A DNA stretch of 64,000 nucleotides from Streptomyces sp. GESEQ-4 (GTDB taxonomy: Bacteria; Actinomycetota; Actinomycetes; Streptomycetales; Streptomycetaceae), in assembly GCF_017948455.1 (NCBI RefSeq), contig NZ_JAFFSU010000029.1, positions 1-64,000 on the forward strand. The letters run 5' to 3'. How positions within the stretch are numbered: the first letter of the stretch is position 1; every line of letters begins with the position of its first letter. Shown here piece after piece: positions 18,405 through 27,110 of the stretch. The notes under the pieces are model-generated. The model searched no databases and was not told where the DNA came from. It saw only the letters and a list, made by a program, of their open reading frames with translations. The position numbers were made by a program, and so were the translations under genes.

Positions 18405-20540
18405 GTGGACGGTACGCATGGAGGCGAACGCGCAGTCAGCGTCGGAGGCACCTCAGGGCCGCCCGTGACGGCGGCCGGTCAGTATGCCCCGCACGATCCG
18501 ATATCGGCGCACTTGGAGGTCTGCCTCGTCGGCGCAGGACCGCGGGGCCTTTCCGTCCTGGAACGGCTCTGCGCGCAAGAACGCAAGTCGCCCCGCTGGG
18601 ACACCGTCACCGTGCACGTCGTCGACCCGGACCCCCCGGGCTCGGGACGGGTGTGGCGCCCTACCCAGTCCCGGCACCTGCTGATGAACACCGTGTCCTG
18701 CCAGGTCACGGTCTACACCGACGCCAGCGTCCGCATCGACGGCCCGCTGGCCGAGGGGCCGAGCCTGTACGAGTGGGCCAAGGCCCTGGTCTCGCACACC
18801 CTCGAGGCCACCCCGCAGGCCGGCTACGACGACGGCGTCCTGGCCGAGGCGCGCCGGCTGGGCCCCGACACCTACCCCACCCGCGCCCTGTACGGCTGCT
18901 ATCTGACGTGGGCGTTCCAGCAGGTCGTCGCGGACGCCGCCGCGCACGTGAGGGTGCGCACGCACCCGGTGCGCGCCGTCGCCCTCGAGGACGACGGCGC
19001 CGGCGCCGGGGGCGGGCAGGCGGGGCCGCAGACCGTCGTACTCGAGGACGGCACCCGGCTGGCCGGCCTGTCCGCGGTCGTCCTGGCCCAGGGCCACGTA
19101 CCGGTGCAGCCCTCGGACACCGAGCGGGAGCTGACCCGATACGCCGAAGCGAGCGGGCTGACCTACCTGGCCCCGTCCAACCCGGCCGACGTAGACCTGT
19201 CGGGCATCCGGCCCGGCGAGCCGGTGCTGCTGCGCGGACTGGGGCTCAACTTCTTCGACTACCTGGCCCTGTTCACCCACGGCCGGGGCGGCGTCTTCAC
19301 CCGCACCGGCGGCCGGCTGGTCTACCGGCCCTCGGGCCGCGAGCCGCGCCTGTACGCGGGTTCGAGGCGCGGTGTGCCCTACCAGGCGCGCGGCGAGAAC
19401 GAGAAGGGCGCCCACGGCCGCTACTACCCGCGGCTGCTGACCGCCGACTACATCAAGGCGCTGCGCGCCCGGACCCCCGACAGCGCGGCCATCGACTTCG
19501 CCGCCGACCTGTGGCCGCTCATCTCCAAGGAGGTGTGCGGTGTCTACTACGCGGCCCTGCTCGCGGCCCGCGGCGAACTGCCCGACCTCATCGACGACTT
19601 CACCGAGGACTACCTGGAGGCCGAACCGGGCCGGGAGGAGGACGCGCTCCTGGACGCGGCCGGGATCAAGGCCGCCGACCGCTGGGACTGGCAGCGCATC
19701 GCACGCCCCTACGGCAGCCGCGTCTTTTGCGACCAGGCCGCCTTCCGCGGCTGGCTGCGCGGCCATCTCGACGACGATGTCCGCCTGGCCCGCCAGGGCA
19801 ACGTCAGCGGACCGGTCAAGGCCGCCCTCGACGTCCTGCGGGACCTGCGCAACGAGCTGCGGCTCGCCATCGACCACGCCGGCCTGACCGCCGCCTCCCA
19901 CCGCGACGACCTCGACGGCTGGTACACACCGCTCAACGCCTATCTGTCCATCGGCCCCCCGGCCTCCCGCATCGAGGAGATGGCCGCGCTCATGGACGCC
20001 GGCATCCTCGACGTGACCGGCCCCGGCCTGCGCGTCACCGCCGACCCGCACGACCCGCTCGGCCCCTGCTTCACCGGGACGTCGAGCGAGATACCGGACG
20101 TGGCCGTGCGGGCCACCGTCCTCATCGAGGCCCGCCTGCCCGAGATCGACCTGAGGCGCACCGCGGACCCGCTGATGAGCGAGCTGCTGCGCACCGGGCA
20201 GTGCCGCCCGTACCGCATTCCCGGCGGCGCGGACGGCACGGACTACGAGACCGGTGGCCTGGCCGTGTCCGAGCGGCCCTACCACCTGATCGACGCCCGC
20301 GGCGTCCCGCATCCGCGGCGCTTCGCCTACGGGGTGCCCACCGAGTCCGTGCACTGGGTGACCGCCGCGGGGATCAGGCCCGGCGTCGGCTCGGTCACCC
20401 TCGAGGACTCCGACGCCATCGCCGCGGCGGTCCTCGCCGTGGACCAACTGCCCGCTCCTTGCGGGCAGTTGGACACTCTGGCGGCGGAGCGCACAGCCGT
20501 GGCCGCCGTCGCGGCGCCGAGCGTGAAGGCAGGCGCATGA
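18405..20540 (+). CDS. CreE-like FAD-dependent monooxygenase (aspartate to nitrosuccinate, predicted)
   Basis: 711 aa. An FAD-binding G-A-G-P-R-G-L-S loop sits near residue 45 and the protein fits the FAD/NAD(P)-binding PF13454-type fold. Such proteins, next to an aspartase/fumarase-superfamily gene, are the hallmark of the aspartate-nitrosuccinate pathway: CreE of cremeomycin oxidises L-aspartate to nitrosuccinate. The gene overlaps the CreD-like lyase (ATGA), as expected for the pair. The start is GTG at 18405, behind AGGAAGGAGG; a GTG 21 bp earlier is less likely. Assignment rests on domain type plus the partner gene; another flavin-dependent N-hydroxylase role cannot be excluded from sequence alone. 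Confidence 0.75.
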   Translation: MDGTHGGERAVSVGGTSGPPVTAAGQYAPHDPISAHLEVCLVGAGPRGLSVLERLCAQERKSPRWDTVTVHVVDPDPPGSGRVWRPTQSRHLLMNTVSCQVTVYTDASVRIDGPLAEGPSLYEWAKALVSHTLEATPQAGYDDGVLAEARRLGPDTYPTRALYGCYLTWAFQQVVADAAAHVRVRTHPVRAVALEDDGAGAGGGQAGPQTVVLEDGTRLAGLSAVVLAQGHVPVQPSDTERELTRYAEASGLTYLAPSNPADVDLSGIRPGEPVLLRGLGLNFFDYLALFTHGRGGVFTRTGGRLVYRPSGREPRLYAGSRRGVPYQARGENEKGAHGRYYPRLLTADYIKALRARTPDSAAIDFAADLWPLISKEVCGVYYAALLAARGELPDLIDDFTEDYLEAEPGREEDALLDAAGIKAADRWDWQRIARPYGSRVFCDQAAFRGWLRGHLDDDVRLARQGNVSGPVKAALDVLRDLRNELRLAIDHAGLTAASHRDDLDGWYTPLNAYLSIGPPASRIEEMAALMDAGILDVTGPGLRVTADPHDPLGPCFTGTSSEIPDVAVRATVLIEARLPEIDLRRTADPLMSELLRTGQCRPYRIPGGADGTDYETGGLAVSERPYHLIDARGVPHPRRFAYGVPTESVHWVTAAGIRPGVGSVTLEDSDAIAAAVLAVDQLPAPCGQLDTLAAERTAVAAVAAPSVKAGA

Positions 20541-21976
20541 GCGTGGTGCACGCATCCGCGCCCACGGGAAACCTGTCCGCCCATCTGGACGCCGGGCTGC
20601 TCTCACCGGTGCGGGCGGGCACCCCCGTCGAGGCGGCCGTGGGCGACAGCGCCTGGCTGCAGGCGATGCTCGACGCGGAGGCGGCCCTGGCCCGCGCCCA
20701 GGCCCGCTGCGGCACGGTGCCCGCGCACGCGGCCCGCGTCATCACGGCCGCCGCCCGCGCCGAGCTGCTGGACGTCCGTGAACTGGCGCTGGCCGCGCGG
20801 GAGACCGCGAACCCGGTGGTGGGCCTGGTCAAGGCGCTGACCGCGGTGGTCGCCGAGCGGTCCGAGCAGGCCGCCGAGTATGTGCACCGCGGCTCGACCA
20901 GCCAGGACGTCTTCGACACCGGGGCGATGCTGGTGGCCGCGCGGGCGCTGCGTCTGATCGTCGCGGACCTGCGGGCCGTGGCCGCCGCGCTGGCCGGCCT
21001 CGCGGCCGCGCACCGGGACACCGTGATGGCGGGCCGCACCCTGGCCCTGCACGCCGTGCCCACCACCTTCGGCCTCAAGGCGGCCGGGTGGCACCGGCTG
21101 GTCCTGGACGCCGCCGAGCGCCTCGAACGCATCGCCCACGGCGGGCTTCCGGTGTCGCTCGGCGGCGCGGCCGGAACCCTGGCCGGCTATCTGCAGTACG
21201 CGGGACCGGACGCGGACCCCGCGGCCGTCCTGGACGACCTGGGCGCCGCCTTCGCCGACGAGACGGGCCTGGCCGCCCCCCTCCTGCCCTGGCACGCCCT
21301 GCGCACCCCCGTCGCCGACCTGGGGGCCGCACTCGCCCACACGGCCGGGGCCCTTGGCAAGTTCGCCGCGGATGTGCTGGTGCTCACCCGTACCGAGGTC
21401 GGTGAAGTGGCCGAGCCCGCCGTCGCCGGACGGGGCGCCTCGTCGGCGATGCCGCACAAGCGCAACCCCGTGCTCGCGACCCTGATCCGCTCGGCCGGCC
21501 TGCAAGTGCCCGCCCTGGCCACCGTACTGATGCAGTGTCTGCCCACCGAGGACGAGCGCTCGGCGGGGATGTGGCACGCGGAGTGGCAGCCGCTGCGCGA
21601 GGCCCTGCGGCTGACCGGCGGCGCCGCGCACACGGCCGTCGAACTCGCCCGAGGGCTCACCGTCCACCCGCAGCGGATGCGCGCCAACCTCGCGGCGACC
21701 GGCGGGCAGCTCGTCTCCGAGCGCGTCTCGGCCGTCCTGGCGCCGCGCCTGGGCAAGACGGCCGCCAGGGAACTGCTCACCCAGGCCTCGGTGCTCGCCT
21801 CCCGCACCGGCCTGCCGCTGGCCGACGTGCTGGCCGGCCTGCCGCAGCTGGCCGGGGTGCTCAGCCGCGAGGAGGCGGCCGCCCTGCTCGACCCGGCCGG
21901 CTACACCGGCGCCGCCGGCGAGCTGGTGGACCGCGCACTGGGCGCACCGGGCACGGCCCGGCCCCCGGCGCCCTGA
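20537..21976 (+). CDS. CreD-like nitrosuccinate lyase (aspartase/fumarase superfamily, predicted)
   Basis: 479 aa. Superfamily motifs: H-R-G-S-T-S-Q-D at residues 117-124 and the mobile catalytic loop G-A-S-S-A-M-P-H-K-R-N-P around 300-311. The closest textbook relatives are PcaB (3-carboxymuconate cycloisomerase) and adenylosuccinate lyase. The ATGA overlap with the CreE-like gene points instead to nitrosuccinate lyase, which eliminates nitrous acid to leave fumarate. The pair would supply nitrite for diazotisation by the CreM-like ligase at 32-33.5 kb. Base composition matches the neighbours. Confidence 0.78.
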   Translation: MSVVHASAPTGNLSAHLDAGLLSPVRAGTPVEAAVGDSAWLQAMLDAEAALARAQARCGTVPAHAARVITAAARAELLDVRELALAARETANPVVGLVKALTAVVAERSEQAAEYVHRGSTSQDVFDTGAMLVAARALRLIVADLRAVAAALAGLAAAHRDTVMAGRTLALHAVPTTFGLKAAGWHRLVLDAAERLERIAHGGLPVSLGGAAGTLAGYLQYAGPDADPAAVLDDLGAAFADETGLAAPLLPWHALRTPVADLGAALAHTAGALGKFAADVLVLTRTEVGEVAEPAVAGRGASSAMPHKRNPVLATLIRSAGLQVPALATVLMQCLPTEDERSAGMWHAEWQPLREALRLTGGAAHTAVELARGLTVHPQRMRANLAATGGQLVSERVSAVLAPRLGKTAARELLTQASVLASRTGLPLADVLAGLPQLAGVLSREEAAALLDPAGYTGAAGELVDRALGAPGTARPPAP

Positions 21977-22125
21977 CCGGCGGCCGGCCCGCAGGCGTCC
22001 GGCGCGCACCGGCCGGCCCGGTGCCTGCCCGACGTGCAGCACCGCCCGGCGCGGTGCCCGCCGTATGCCTCGGGGCGGGCGGGCTGTGAGGGCCCGTCCG
22101 CGCCGGTGTGCCGACCGCTCCGGCC

Positions 22126-22318
22126 GGTGCCCACGGCGGCCGGCGTCGTACGCACCGGCCGGCCCGGTGCGTGGGCGAACCTGCTCCACGGGCGGGCACC
22201 TGCGCGCTCGTGCGCGGGCCGCGGCGCGGCGACCGCGGCGGCCGGTGTCCACAGCGGCCGGCGTCGTCGGCACCGGCCGGCCCGGTGCGTGGGCGAGCCT
22301 GCTCCACGGCACGGGCAT
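22126..22318. repeat. Pair of ~74-bp direct repeats with internal hairpin
   Basis: Units at 22126-22199 and 22244-22318 are almost the same. Each contains a hairpin-forming GCACCGG…CCGGTGC core followed by GTGGGCGARCCTGCTCCACG. A third copy of the hairpin core alone lies at about 22012-22030. The whole 21977-22504 gap is otherwise without a gene. The repeats separate the CreD-like gene from the FAD monooxygenase and may be terminator-like. Confidence 0.7.
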
Positions 22319-22504
22319 CCGCGGGCCCGTCCGCGCTGGTCCGGCCGCCCCGGACCGCCCGCCCGTGCGGCACCTTGCCCGGCGCCCCCGCTCGAGTCCT
22401 CCTCGCGGCTGCCTCGAAGGCCGCTCGAGGCGCCGCCGAACCCGGCCGCGCGGGCCGCCGCGCGCCGCATGATGCAACCACAACGCACAGGGGAGGCGGC
22501 CGAG

Positions 22505-24010
22505 TTGGAACGGGACGCACGTGTTGTCGAGGGGGGCGGCGGCCACGGCCACGCCGTGGTGATCGGCTCGAGCCTGGCGGGGCTCACCGCGGCGCGGGCC
22601 CTGGCCAACTTCATGGACCACGTCACCGTGATCGAGCGCGACTGGCTGCCCACCGGAGCGGGCCGCCGCCGCGGCGTACCCCAGGCACGGCACACCCACA
22701 GCCTCATGACCGCCGCCCACCAGGGCCTGGAGGAACTGTTCCCCGGCATCCGCGGTGACCTCACCCGCGCCGGAGCCGTCCACGTCCGCATCCCCAAGGA
22801 CATGCTGCTGCTCGGCCCGGCCGGCTGGCTGCCCCGCTTCGACGCGGGCCTGTCGATGTACAGCGCCGGCCGCGACCTCATCGACGCGGCCATACGCGCC
22901 CGGCTGCGCGCCGACCCCAGGGTGACCTTCCTGCCGCAGCACGAGGTCGTCGCCCTGCAGGGCGGCCGCCAGGACACCGTCACCGGCGTGTGGGCACGCG
23001 GCCGGGACCGCACGGCCCCGGGCGGCTGGACGCCCCGGCGCCTGCTGCCGGCCGAGTTCGTGGTGGACGCCTCCGGACACGGCTCCCGCGCCCCGCAATG
23101 GCTCGCCGAGCTCGGCTACGACCCGCCTACCGAATCCGTGGCCGGCGCCAAGACCGCGTACGCCACCACCCTGTTCGCGCCGCCGGTCGGCCACGTCGCC
23201 GACTTCACGAGCCTGCTGCTCATGGCCGCGCCCGGCGACCCGCGCCAGGGCATGCTGCACCCCGTCGAAGGCGGCCGCTGGTCGGTGTCGCTGAGCACCG
23301 GCGACGGCACACCGCCGCCCACCAGCCACGCGGCACTGGTGCGCGCCGCAGGCAACCTGCGCCACCCGCTGCTGCGCGACCTCATCGAGGCGGCCACCCC
23401 GCTCGGCCCCGTCTACGGCTGCAGCCGCACCGGGCAGCGCTGGCGCCACTACGAGAAGCTGCGCCGCTGGCCCGACCAGTTCCTCGTGGTCGGCGACGCC
23501 CTCGCCACCCTCGACCCGGCCCACGGCCACGGCATGACCCTCGCCGTGCAGGGCGCTCTCGTCCTGGACCACCTGCTCGCCGCGCACGGCACCGCGGTCG
23601 GCATCAGCCACCGCCTGCGCCGGGCCCTGGCCCACCGCCTCGCCCCCGCCTGGCAGTCAAGCGCCCGCACCCTGGGCCCGGCGGACCCCGGCCAGGACCC
23701 GCCGGCCCACCTGCGCGCCCGGCTCGGCCGGCGCTACGCCTCCCGGCTCGCCGCCGCCGCGACCACCGACCAGCACGCGGCGGCCCTGCTGCTCCACCTG
23801 CACCAGAGCCTCGCCCCGCCCGCCGCCCTGCGCCCGCGCGCGCTGCGGGCGGCGCTGCGCCCCCGCGGCGAGGTGCCGCCCGCGACGCCGCCCAGCGTCA
23901 CCCACGGCCCCCAGGCACGCCCGCGCCGTCCCGCCACCCCGGCCACACCCGCCCCCGCCGCCGGGAGGCCGGCAGCGGCCGTGAGCACGCCGCGCGTACG
24001 CCGCTTTTGA
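22505..24010 (+). CDS. FAD-dependent monooxygenase/oxidoreductase (PHBH-like fold)
   Basis: About 501 aa. Seen: N-terminal V-V-I-G-S-S-L-A-G-L FAD loop, a middle D-A-S-G-H-G-S-R motif, and F-L-V-V-G-D-A-x-x-x-x-D-P-A-H-G-H-G-M near residue 330, the set typical of aromatic hydroxylase/epoxidase-type flavoenzymes. The C-terminus is a ~70-residue Pro/Ala/Arg-rich tail. I place the start at TTG 22505, behind GGGGAGG; an in-frame ATG at 22469 has no RBS. A role in oxidising the naphthoquinone or its prenyl chain is plausible but not shown by the sequence. Confidence 0.75.
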   Translation: MERDARVVEGGGGHGHAVVIGSSLAGLTAARALANFMDHVTVIERDWLPTGAGRRRGVPQARHTHSLMTAAHQGLEELFPGIRGDLTRAGAVHVRIPKDMLLLGPAGWLPRFDAGLSMYSAGRDLIDAAIRARLRADPRVTFLPQHEVVALQGGRQDTVTGVWARGRDRTAPGGWTPRRLLPAEFVVDASGHGSRAPQWLAELGYDPPTESVAGAKTAYATTLFAPPVGHVADFTSLLLMAAPGDPRQGMLHPVEGGRWSVSLSTGDGTPPPTSHAALVRAAGNLRHPLLRDLIEAATPLGPVYGCSRTGQRWRHYEKLRRWPDQFLVVGDALATLDPAHGHGMTLAVQGALVLDHLLAAHGTAVGISHRLRRALAHRLAPAWQSSARTLGPADPGQDPPAHLRARLGRRYASRLAAAATTDQHAAALLLHLHQSLAPPAALRPRALRAALRPRGEVPPATPPSVTHGPQARPRRPATPATPAPAAGRPAAAVSTPRVRRF

Positions 24011-24219
24011 GCCGTCTGGCGCGTCGGCGCCGTCGCGGGCCGACAAAGCACGGTCATACGCTCGCCGCATGGCAGAGGTGAAGCAACTATCCGGCATGGA
24101 AGCTCACTTGAGCGACCACGAGCGATCGCCCACCACCCAACGGACTGAAAAACCGGGCCTGTTGCACACCGGGAAGGCCGGCCCGTCCCCGCACCCCCCA
24201 CAACTCGCTCAAGAAGCAG

Positions 24220-24247
24220 TTGAGTTGCCACTTGAGTATGACTTGAG
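24220..24247 (+). promoter_or_regulatory. Three TTGAG repeats at ~11-bp spacing upstream of qcrB paralogue
   Basis: TTGAG occurs at 24220, 24232 and 24243 on one strand, a spacing of about one helix turn, as in SARP-type direct-repeat operators. A further CTCACTTGAG lies at 24103-24112. The gap 24011-24402 otherwise holds a single unconvincing short frame. Confidence 0.45.
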
Positions 24248-24402
24248 CGCGGTTGTTCGGCCCGGTCGCCCGTGGATAGCGTTTCACCCGCTCCAGGGCA
24301 CGGGCCCGCTGACGCCGCGCAGGCCGCCCCCGCCCCCGGCCGTTCACCGGCCGGACGGGGTGTGCCTGTGACGGCCGAGCGGCGGGGGGAGGGCGCGCGG
24401 GT

Positions 24403-26160
24403 ATGAGCACGACCGAAAGGGCGCCGCACACGGGGCGCACCACACCGCCGGCAGGCGAGCGCATCGCCGACTGGACGGACTCGCGGCTCGGGATCTACAA
24501 CTTCCGGTTCCTGATCCGCAAGGTCTTTCCCGACCACTGGTCGTTCATGTTCGGCGAGATAGCGCTCTACAGCTTCATCATCCTGATCCTCACCGGTACC
24601 TGGCTCACCATGTTCTTCGACCCGAGCATGACCGAGACCGTCTACCACGGATCACACGAAGCGCTGCACGGCATCCCGATGTCCCAGGCCTACGCCTCCA
24701 CCCTGCGCATCAGCTTCGACGTGCGCGGCGGCCTGTTCATCCGCCAGCTGCACCACTGGTCGGCGCTGATCATGATCGGTGCGCTCTGTCTGCACACGCT
24801 GCGGCACTTTTTGACCGGATCGTTCCGCAAGCCGCGCGAGGCCAACTGGCTGATCGGCTTCACGCTGCTCGTGCTGGTCACCCTGGAGGGCTTCGTCGGG
24901 TACTCGCTCCCCGACGACCTGCTCTCCGGCACCGGCCTGCGCATCGCCGAAGGCGTCACGCTCGCCATCCCGGTGGTCGGGACCTATCTGACGCTGTTCC
25001 TGTTCGGCGGCGAATACCCGGGACACGACATCATCCCCCGGCTCTACAGCTTCCACATCCTGCTGATCCCGGGCATCATCGTCGCCCTGGTCACCGTCCA
25101 CCTGATCTACGTCTTCTACCACAAGCACACCCAGTTCCGGGGACCGGGCCGCACCGAGAAGAACGTCGTCGGCGCGCCCCTGGTGCCGGTGTACACGGCC
25201 AAGGCCGGCGGGTTCTTCTTCCTCGTCTCCGGCGCGCTCGCGCTGATGGCCGGCATCGCCCAGATCAACCCCGTGTGGACCTACGGCCCCTACCGCGCCG
25301 ACCAGATCTCCCAGGGCTCCCAGCCCGACTGGTACATGGGCTTCCTCGAGGGCGCCCTGCGGGCCATGCCCGCCTGGGAGTTCGTCATCCCGGGCGGCTA
25401 CACCGTCAACATGGGCGTCCTGCTGCCGGCCGTCATCCTGCCCACCGTCATGATGGCGGTGATCGCCCTGTGGCCGTTCCTGGAAGCCTGGGTCACCGGC
25501 GACAGACGCGAACACCACCTGTTGGACCGCCCCCGCGACCACCCCACCCGCACCGCGTTCGGCTGCGCCTTCGTCGCCCTCTACCTGGTGCTGTTCTTCG
25601 GCGGCGCCAACGACGTCCTGGCCGAAACCTTCCAGCTGTCCCTGAACCAGATCACCTGGGCGGTACGGATCGGATTCTTCGTCGTCCCGGCACTGACGTA
25701 CGTCCTCACCCGGCGGATCTGCCTCGGCCTGCAACGCCGCGACCGCGACAAGCTCCTGCACGGCCGCGAGACCGGAAAGATCAGAAGGCTGCCGCACGGC
25801 GAGTTCGTCGAGGTCCACGCCCCCCTCGACCGCCCGCATGCCTACACCCTGCTGTCCAAGGAGGTGCGCGAGATCGCGCCGGCCCCCGCACCGGAGAACG
25901 GCGGCGTGCCCAACCCCAAGGCCCGCAAGGAGATGCTGCGCCACCGGCTCAGCCGCTGGCTGTACGGCAACCAGATCCCGCAGCCGACACCGCAGGAAAT
26001 GCGGCACGCCCTGGAACACTCCGGCCACTCGCCCGGCGGACACGCCTCGTCCAACGGACACGGCTCGTCCAACGGACACGGCCCGTCGGCAGGCGGGCCC
26101 CTTCAAACCGGCAGGCAGGCCGCCGGCGAGGAGCGGGAGGCGGACCAGGAACCGCACTGA
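24403..26160 (+). CDS. qcrB: Stand-alone cytochrome b subunit of the bc1 complex (QcrB paralogue)
   Basis: 585 aa polytopic protein with actinobacterial cytochrome b features: paired haem-ligand histidines in L-H-H-W-S-A…L-C-L-H-T-L-R-H and S-F-H…V-T-V-H, and the Qo-site P-D-W-Y (actinobacterial form of PEWY). The C-terminal cytoplasmic extension ends in repeats of N-G-H-G-S-S. QcrB normally sits in qcrCAB with a Rieske protein and a dihaem cytochrome c. Neither is here, so this is an isolated paralogue. Cytochrome b is a frequent target of quinone-like antibiotics, so target duplication for self-resistance is a reasonable guess. GGGGGGAGGG precedes the ATG. Confidence 0.9.
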   Translation: MSTTERAPHTGRTTPPAGERIADWTDSRLGIYNFRFLIRKVFPDHWSFMFGEIALYSFIILILTGTWLTMFFDPSMTETVYHGSHEALHGIPMSQAYASTLRISFDVRGGLFIRQLHHWSALIMIGALCLHTLRHFLTGSFRKPREANWLIGFTLLVLVTLEGFVGYSLPDDLLSGTGLRIAEGVTLAIPVVGTYLTLFLFGGEYPGHDIIPRLYSFHILLIPGIIVALVTVHLIYVFYHKHTQFRGPGRTEKNVVGAPLVPVYTAKAGGFFFLVSGALALMAGIAQINPVWTYGPYRADQISQGSQPDWYMGFLEGALRAMPAWEFVIPGGYTVNMGVLLPAVILPTVMMAVIALWPFLEAWVTGDRREHHLLDRPRDHPTRTAFGCAFVALYLVLFFGGANDVLAETFQLSLNQITWAVRIGFFVVPALTYVLTRRICLGLQRRDRDKLLHGRETGKIRRLPHGEFVEVHAPLDRPHAYTLLSKEVREIAPAPAPENGGVPNPKARKEMLRHRLSRWLYGNQIPQPTPQEMRHALEHSGHSPGGHASSNGHGSSNGHGPSAGGPLQTGRQAAGEEREADQEPH

Positions 26161-26306
26161 CCCGGTCTGCGACGCACAGGACCGGGCCGATACGGCGGCG
26201 CGGGTGATCAGGGGACGGTCACCCGCGCCGCCGTCGTTTCACCGCCGGCCCTGCCGCCGGTTGCCCTCGTCCCGGCGGCCCATGCCCCAGCATCCACGGA
26301 GGCCCG

Positions 26307-26663
26307 ATGAGCCCCACCCCATGGCGCCGGGACGGACCCCGCGCCGCATCCATCACCCGGGCACGCACCGGCCTGACGCAGGATCTGCGCGTGCGCCAGC
26401 GCCGCTACATCGTGGCGATGCTGGTGCGCACCGCCTGTGTGGTCGTGATGGCCCTCACCTGGAACCGCTGGCCCGCCGTCGGCGTCTGCGCCCTCGTCGG
26501 CGGGGTCGTCATCCCCTACGTCGCCGTGGTGGCCGCCCAGGCCGGGTGGCGCCAGCAGCGCGGCGTGAGGCCCGCGCTGACGCCGGCCGGCGACGAGCCC
26601 CACGCCCGCGTCGTCCTGGAACCCACCCTGATCCTGCCGCCGGAACGCAACACGGCGGGCTGA
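26307..26663 (+). CDS. DUF3099-family small membrane protein
   Basis: 118 aa. A basic R-V-R-Q-R-R-Y-I-V-x-M segment leads into two hydrophobic helices (about residues 38-53 and 58-76), as in DUF3099 proteins of actinobacteria. Function is unknown. GGAGG lies 5 nt before the ATG. It follows the qcrB paralogue by 146 bp on the same strand. Confidence 0.75.
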   Translation: MSPTPWRRDGPRAASITRARTGLTQDLRVRQRRYIVAMLVRTACVVVMALTWNRWPAVGVCALVGGVVIPYVAVVAAQAGWRQQRGVRPALTPAGDEPHARVVLEPTLILPPERNTAG

Positions 26664-27052
26664 GCGGGCACGCGCCGGGGCGCCGGAAGGGGCTGGGGCG
26701 TCGGGGGTGGTGCCGGGGGCTTGCGGCGGCGGATCCGGTGCCGTCCGACCCTCCACCGCACCCGGCTGCCACCGCAGCGCCCCGTGCGGGGCCGGCCGCA
26801 CCGTCCCGCCCAGCTGCGGGCATTCGTGCCGCCTGGGGCGATGGGGAGGGTGGGCGCAGGCGGCACCCCGTCAGCGCCGGGCTGCGCGACCCACCCGGGC
26901 AGCCACCCCACGCACGGCTACACCCCGTCCAGCGCAGCCAACGCCCGCCGGCCTCGGCGACGCCGCCGTCCGGGCGCACCCGCCGTCCCGCACCGCCGCC
27001 CAACGTCACCGGGGCCGCGGCATCCGCGGGCACCGTGCCTGGTCCGTCAAAA
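26664..27052. other. Intergenic region, nothing recognised
   Basis: About 390 bp between the DUF3099 gene and the exporter's terminator. Open frames here have no RBS and only low-complexity Pro/Arg/Ala products. I see no gene. Confidence 0.6.
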
Positions 27053-27088
27053 ACCGCCTGCCGGAGCACTGGTGCTCCGGCAGGCGGT
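27053..27088 (-). terminator. Rho-independent terminator of the Bcr/CflA exporter
   Basis: Perfect 17-bp inverted repeat (CCGCCTGCCGGAGCAC in the arm) with a 2-nt loop, followed on the minus strand by TTTTGACG. It lies 22 bp past the exporter's stop codon. Confidence 0.85.
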
Positions 27089-27110
27089 GCAGGTCCACGC
27101 GCAGCGGCGG

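Noticed and set aside
20537..21976. Housekeeping adenylosuccinate lyase or PcaB
   Set aside because: The superfamily motifs fit, but the 4-bp overlap with the CreE-like gene and cluster context favour nitrosuccinate lyase.
20603..23635. 1010-codon open frame on the minus strand
   Set aside because: Antisense to the CreD-like and FAD monooxygenase genes; repetitive product with no domain, typical of GC-rich shadows.
24069..24371. 100-codon plus-strand frame before qcrB
   Set aside because: Product is Pro/His-rich without family resemblance; the stretch is better explained as a control region with TTGAG repeats.
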